Below are positions 61,201 through 64,000 of a stretch of 64,000 nucleotides of DNA, one piece after another. The notes below the pieces were generated by a model. That model saw nothing but the letters and a program-made list of their open reading frames with translations. It had not been told where the DNA came from and did not search any database. This DNA comes from Pristionchus mayeri. Taxonomy: Eukaryota > Nematoda > Chromadorea > Rhabditida > Neodiplogasteridae. The DNA lies in assembly GCA_036245805.1 (NCBI GenBank), contig BTRK01000005.1, positions 48,717,553 to 48,781,552 of the forward strand, written 5' to 3'. The translations under genes were made by a program, and so were the position numbers. Position 1 is the stretch's first letter; each line of letters opens with the position of its first letter.

Positions 61201-63948
61201 AGATTTAAATTTTGGATTTTCCGCTCTAAATTCTAAAAAAATAGAAATCCTGGCATTTTTGCATTACAACCAAAAATTTTTCGACAAATAGGCGCGAAGA
61301 GATAAAATTCAAAATTTCAGCCGTATCGACGTCTCGACGTTCGACGCCGACAAACGCACTGTGCTGCTCGCCGACGGCATGACTCTGCCGCTCGACATCG
61401 CGCTCGACCCTCTGAGAGGGTCGGGAATTTTGAAAATGTTGAATTCGCGCCTAGACTTTTGGAGAAAATGAATTCTTGTCGATTTTTGTACTACATCGCT
61501 AATTCTGAGAATGATGAGGCGGGAATTCAAAATTTGAATTTTGCAGAGAGATGTTCTTCACGAATCAGTTCAAGCTGGAGGCGTGCGCCATGGATGGATC
61601 ACGCAGGAGAACGCTGCTCGACACGCACACCCATCAGGTGTCCGGCATCGTCGGTTAGTACTTGATCTTTGAGCCTTCATTTTTGATCTCTGCCAGCTTA
61701 TCAAGGTACATGATAGTTTCTAATTGTTTAGAAAAAATGGGAAGCACGCATTGATGGATGTAATTTTTCACAAATTTGTTTCATCTGTGAAACTCATAAT
61801 GAATTTCTCATTCATTTCAGTGGATATCGCCGGCAAGCGCGTCTACTGGGTCGACCCGAAGGTAGGATGAGTTTCAATATTTCAACAAATACTGGTTTTT
61901 TACCAAAATATGATCGTGCTTCGATGTCTGTCGAAAATACAAACACACATATTTTCAATGAAAGTTGATTTGCGAGCGCGCTTTCTCTCTAGGAGTGTAG
62001 TAGTATACAATGAGTGACATAATGAGTCGAACAAAAAAAGTAATTTATTGATACCAGGTCGACAGAGTGGAGTCGATCGACTACGACGGCAACGATCGTC
62101 GCATCGTCGCCCAGGGCATGCTTAAGTACGCTTGTTTTGATGTTGTTGTTTGTTTGTTTTGTTGTTATTGTTGATTACTTTCAAATTCCAGCGTTCCCCA
62201 TCCCTTCGGTCTCGCCCTCTTCGATCAATATCTGTACTGGACGGACTGGACTCGACTCGGTGTGACCAGAATCGAGAAGTTCGGAAGTCAACCGGAAATG
62301 ATCTGGTATGCTTTTTTCTATGATTTTCAGATCTGAACATTTTATGTAGAGACTTTCGATTTCTGTGATTTTCTGGCGGGAATTTAAAATTTAATAATAC
62401 ATTTTTCCAGGACAAACAAGGACAACAACGTGTTCCCGATGGGCATTTCCGCCTTCCACAAGCTCGTCCAGCCCGGTTCGTAATATCCTTCGATCCAGGA
62501 AGTGGCCACTAGCGAGATATAGAAAATCGAGGATTGGATACGCCCCGAAAACATTCCTGCCTAATCGTTTTGTATGATGCGTTTACCTAGTCAAGGTGTC
62601 ACCCCTTACTCGCTAAATCATGGATTCGGAAAAATATTTACCGATACAAATGTACTTATTTTTTATCTTTCCAGGTCCCGAGCAGTCCAAGTGCCTCGCC
62701 ATGAACATCGACAATCCTTGCGCAAATGCAGATTGCCAGGTTTGACCGTTGATCTTCTGTAAGAAACGCAGTTCACCTTTTTTATAGCTTTGATTTCGAA
62801 AATTGACTCGGCGATATTCAATAAATAGATTCAAAATTGTATCAACTTGTGCTTTAATTTACGAATATCGGCGTGTTTACTACTGAAAATTTTGTTATTT
62901 CTCAATTTTCATGCTACAAAAGTAAGCACTTTTCAAGGTGATCTTTCATCTCTGTGTTTTCCAGGGTATGTGCCTCCTCTCCAAGGATGCCGGTGGCTTC
63001 GGAGTGGGCTACAAGTGCGCCTGCCCCATCGGACAGAAACTCATTGATGGAAAGAGATGTGAAGAGGCAACTGATTATCTAGTCTTCTCCAGCAACAAGG
63101 TGGGTTTGAGATTATATGCAGAGACATATCGCGATGGCGAAAATTATCTGCATTTCAATGCAAGCTGAAACATAGCCCAATTTTTCATATAAAAGTTGAC
63201 TAATTACATATTTAATTTATTTATTAATATGTAATTATGGCACTAATTAAAGGTCGTTCGTGGAATCTTCCCTGACATCGTCCAACCTGCACTGGCCGAG
63301 GCAGTCCTGCCCATCTCGCCCGTCTCCCAGAGAAGAATTGGCATGTACTTCGAGGTAAGGAAAGAGATCAAAATTGTTGAATTCGCTCCGGAAATGTTCT
63401 AAAATTTTCTGCGGTCTTGAATAACGGCCGATAGAACACAGATATTCCGTTTTTTTTAAATATTTTGTTATCAACAGATTGACCTCTAATCACGAAATTG
63501 TTCCGTTGCTCATTTTTATGAAGTGTTGAAACATAACGCATGCTCAATACGCACTGTAAAATATTAAGTTTATTAATTTTACATTCTTTAGAATTTTAAT
63601 TTGAATTCAAATTTCAGGTCGAATGTGACGTGCACGGAGGCAGCTTCTTCTACGCCGATATTATGGACAACACCGTCTACCGGTTGGTTGATTGACTGAA
63701 CTTTGAACTTTGAACTTTGTGTTCCTTCTGTCAAGACACCTTCTAACTTTAAATTCCAAGCTAATTGTAACAGCTTCTGTGATTTATCAGCTAACGTTGT
63801 GCTAAATTATATTTCTTGCAGAATCAAGCCTGATGGCGAGGGATCCGCTCCAGTTCTCGTAACTCACAACGACGGACTCGTATCAATGAGCTTCGACTGG
63901 GTCTCCAAGCAGCTCTACTACGTCGACAACATCAGGAACAGTCTCGAG
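55270..63948 (+). CDS. lrp-1: Megalin-like LDL-receptor-related protein, 5' part (31 exons, 830 codons, continues past the window)
   Basis: Type I endocytic receptor of the LRP2/megalin family, expected at the apical membrane of epithelia; in C. elegans lrp-1 acts in epidermal sterol uptake and molting. Exons, all GT..AG and joining in frame: 55270-55294, 55369-55440, 57861-57925, 58013-58074, 58208-58257, 58502-58583, 58649-58698, 58829-58956, 59046-59120, 59197-59260, 59342-59431, 59522-59576, 59904-59995, 60132-60188, 60247-60309, 60473-60573, 60639-60751, 60792-60882, 60956-61032, 61108-61197, 61321-61419, 61547-61653, 61821-61861, 62058-62125, 62192-62305, 62411-62475, 62675-62739, 62965-63099, 63253-63354, 63618-63682, 63822-63948. 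The start is chosen because it gives a signal peptide ([15 protein letters not shown], residues about 10-24). Then come six LDLa modules (about 55-303), two EGF modules (about 304-390), YWTD propeller 1 (about 395-670), an EGF module (about 675-721) and the start of propeller 2. A 2.4-kb second intron stands out among short ones. The symbol is by family resemblance; another LRP is possible. Confidence 0.9.
56225..56420 (+). repeat. Degenerate ~75-85 bp tandem repeat in intron 2
   Basis: Three related lines: CGCTGATTCGAGGATGGATA followed by CTCTTTGTT (about 56228); TGCTGATTCGAGGATAGATA followed by GTCTTTGTT (about 56301); TGCTGGTTCAGAGATAGAC followed by TTTGTT (about 56390). The copies are separated by unlike sequence, so the repeat is imperfect. 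Confidence 0.6.
56636..56695 (+). repeat. CT-rich microsatellite in intron 2
   Basis: ACTGTCTCTCTCTCACTG and near copies (TCTCTCACTGTCTCTC) repeat about three times before CTTTCTAACTCTCTC. Confidence 0.85.
56896..56970. repeat. Small palindrome (~75 bp) in intron 2
   Basis: The left arm AAGAAATCATCTCTTAATTC, then TTCTTACTCTC, pairs with a right arm whose reverse complement is AAGAAATGACTCTCTTCATT, then CTACGTACTCTC. Its ends differ from those of the 47523/50484 family, but the inner CTCTCTTCATTCT / ACTCTCTC core is similar. Confidence 0.65.
58013..59995 (+). other. lrp-1: Ligand-binding cluster: six LDL-receptor class A modules
   Basis: Exons 4-13 encode six LDLa modules, each with six cysteines and a C-terminal acidic calcium site. 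(1) [10 protein letters not shown] with [16 protein letters not shown]. (2) [13 protein letters not shown] with [16 protein letters not shown]. (3) [16 protein letters not shown] with [17 protein letters not shown]. (4) [11 protein letters not shown] with [17 protein letters not shown]. (5) [15 protein letters not shown] with [16 protein letters not shown]. (6) [16 protein letters not shown] with [16 protein letters not shown]. Most modules are split by an intron before the fourth cysteine, and boundaries between modules often fall in phase 1. Module 2 has an unusually long loop before its third cysteine, and module 6 has ADE in place of SDE. In this family, such clusters bind lipoproteins and other basic-patch ligands. 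Confidence 0.92.
60132..60573 (+). other. lrp-1: EGF-like pair before propeller 1
   Basis: Exons 14-16 encode [19 protein letters not shown] with [11 protein letters not shown], then [15 protein letters not shown] with [10 protein letters not shown]. The second has the DINEC start and aromatic residue of a calcium-binding EGF module. This EGF-EGF-propeller order is the standard LDL-receptor-family arrangement, used for pH-dependent ligand release in endosomes. Confidence 0.88.
60366..60420. repeat. Small palindrome (~55 bp) in an intron
   Basis: CTCCATTCTGCGCAATCTCT pairs with GAGAGAGAACGCGGAATGG around a short loop (AACTGATCTCGCCTAT). It lies in intron 15 of the megalin-like gene, next to a GATCTTTGATCTTTGAT run. 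Confidence 0.65.
60639..62475 (+). other. lrp-1: First six-bladed YWTD beta-propeller
   Basis: Exons 17-26. Blade motifs in order: [93 protein letters not shown] with GVTRIEKFG. The canonical YWTD is best kept in the last blade. Others read FWTD, LYII, FFTN and YWVD, a normal degree of drift for this family. Confidence 0.9.
62675..63948 (+). other. lrp-1: Third EGF module and start of the second propeller
   Basis: Exons 27-28 encode an EGF module ([32 protein letters not shown]), leading into [14 protein letters not shown], the usual first strand of the next propeller. Exons 29-31 continue it ([39 protein letters not shown]). The last donor GTACGG at 63949 shows that the gene goes on beyond the window. 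Confidence 0.9.
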
Positions 63949-64000
63949 GTACGGTAGGGGAGTCAGTTGGCGATTACGGCATTATCGGAAGGATCAGGTC

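Overview
The window reads as nuclear DNA of a nematode. The one intact gene is a many-exon LRP/megalin-type receptor with short introns, strict GT..AG borders, T-rich acceptors ending in TTTCAG or TTGCAG, and a start codon a few bases after a possible trans-splice acceptor. Runs of the GATCTTTGATC type recur in introns, and there are dense (CT)n tracts. This style suggests a diplogastrid such as Pristionchus, but that assignment is an inference from memory and was not tested.

About two thirds of the window (1-43556) is one satellite DNA (satellite A). It has roughly 250 head-to-tail monomers of about 170-176 bp. The array is built of local domains with their own higher-order repeats (periods near 2410, 2055, 343 and 1364 bp). 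At 43117/43118 the array flips orientation and about 2.5 monomers continue on the opposite strand. A second, unrelated satellite (satellite B, six copies of exactly 172 bp) follows at 43557-44579. Then come a 722-bp foldback element (44580-45301) and a decayed tandem repeat of about 316 bp (about 45330-46060).

From 46.4 to 48.2 kb, on the minus strand, there are exon-like pieces of an LRP-family receptor: part of an EGF module and three LDL-receptor class A modules. The piece stops abruptly, has a damaged splice acceptor, and is interrupted by a 677-bp inverted duplication that includes the end of one of its own exons. It looks like a truncated paralogous fragment. At 48.4-48.9 kb lies a degraded endonuclease fragment of a non-LTR retrotransposon. 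From 48.9 to 55.2 kb I see no convincing coding exon, only CT microsatellites, poly-C runs, small palindromic elements and a degenerate repeat.

From 55270 to the right edge the plus strand carries the 5' part of a megalin-like gene (lrp-1/LRP2 type). I resolved 31 exons that join in frame into 830 codons: signal peptide, a linker, six LDLa modules, two EGF modules, a first YWTD beta-propeller, a third EGF module and the start of a second propeller. The gene runs off the window. No bacterial-type operon, CRISPR array, rRNA or convincing tRNA is present. The short open frames in the satellite are by-products of repeat structure.
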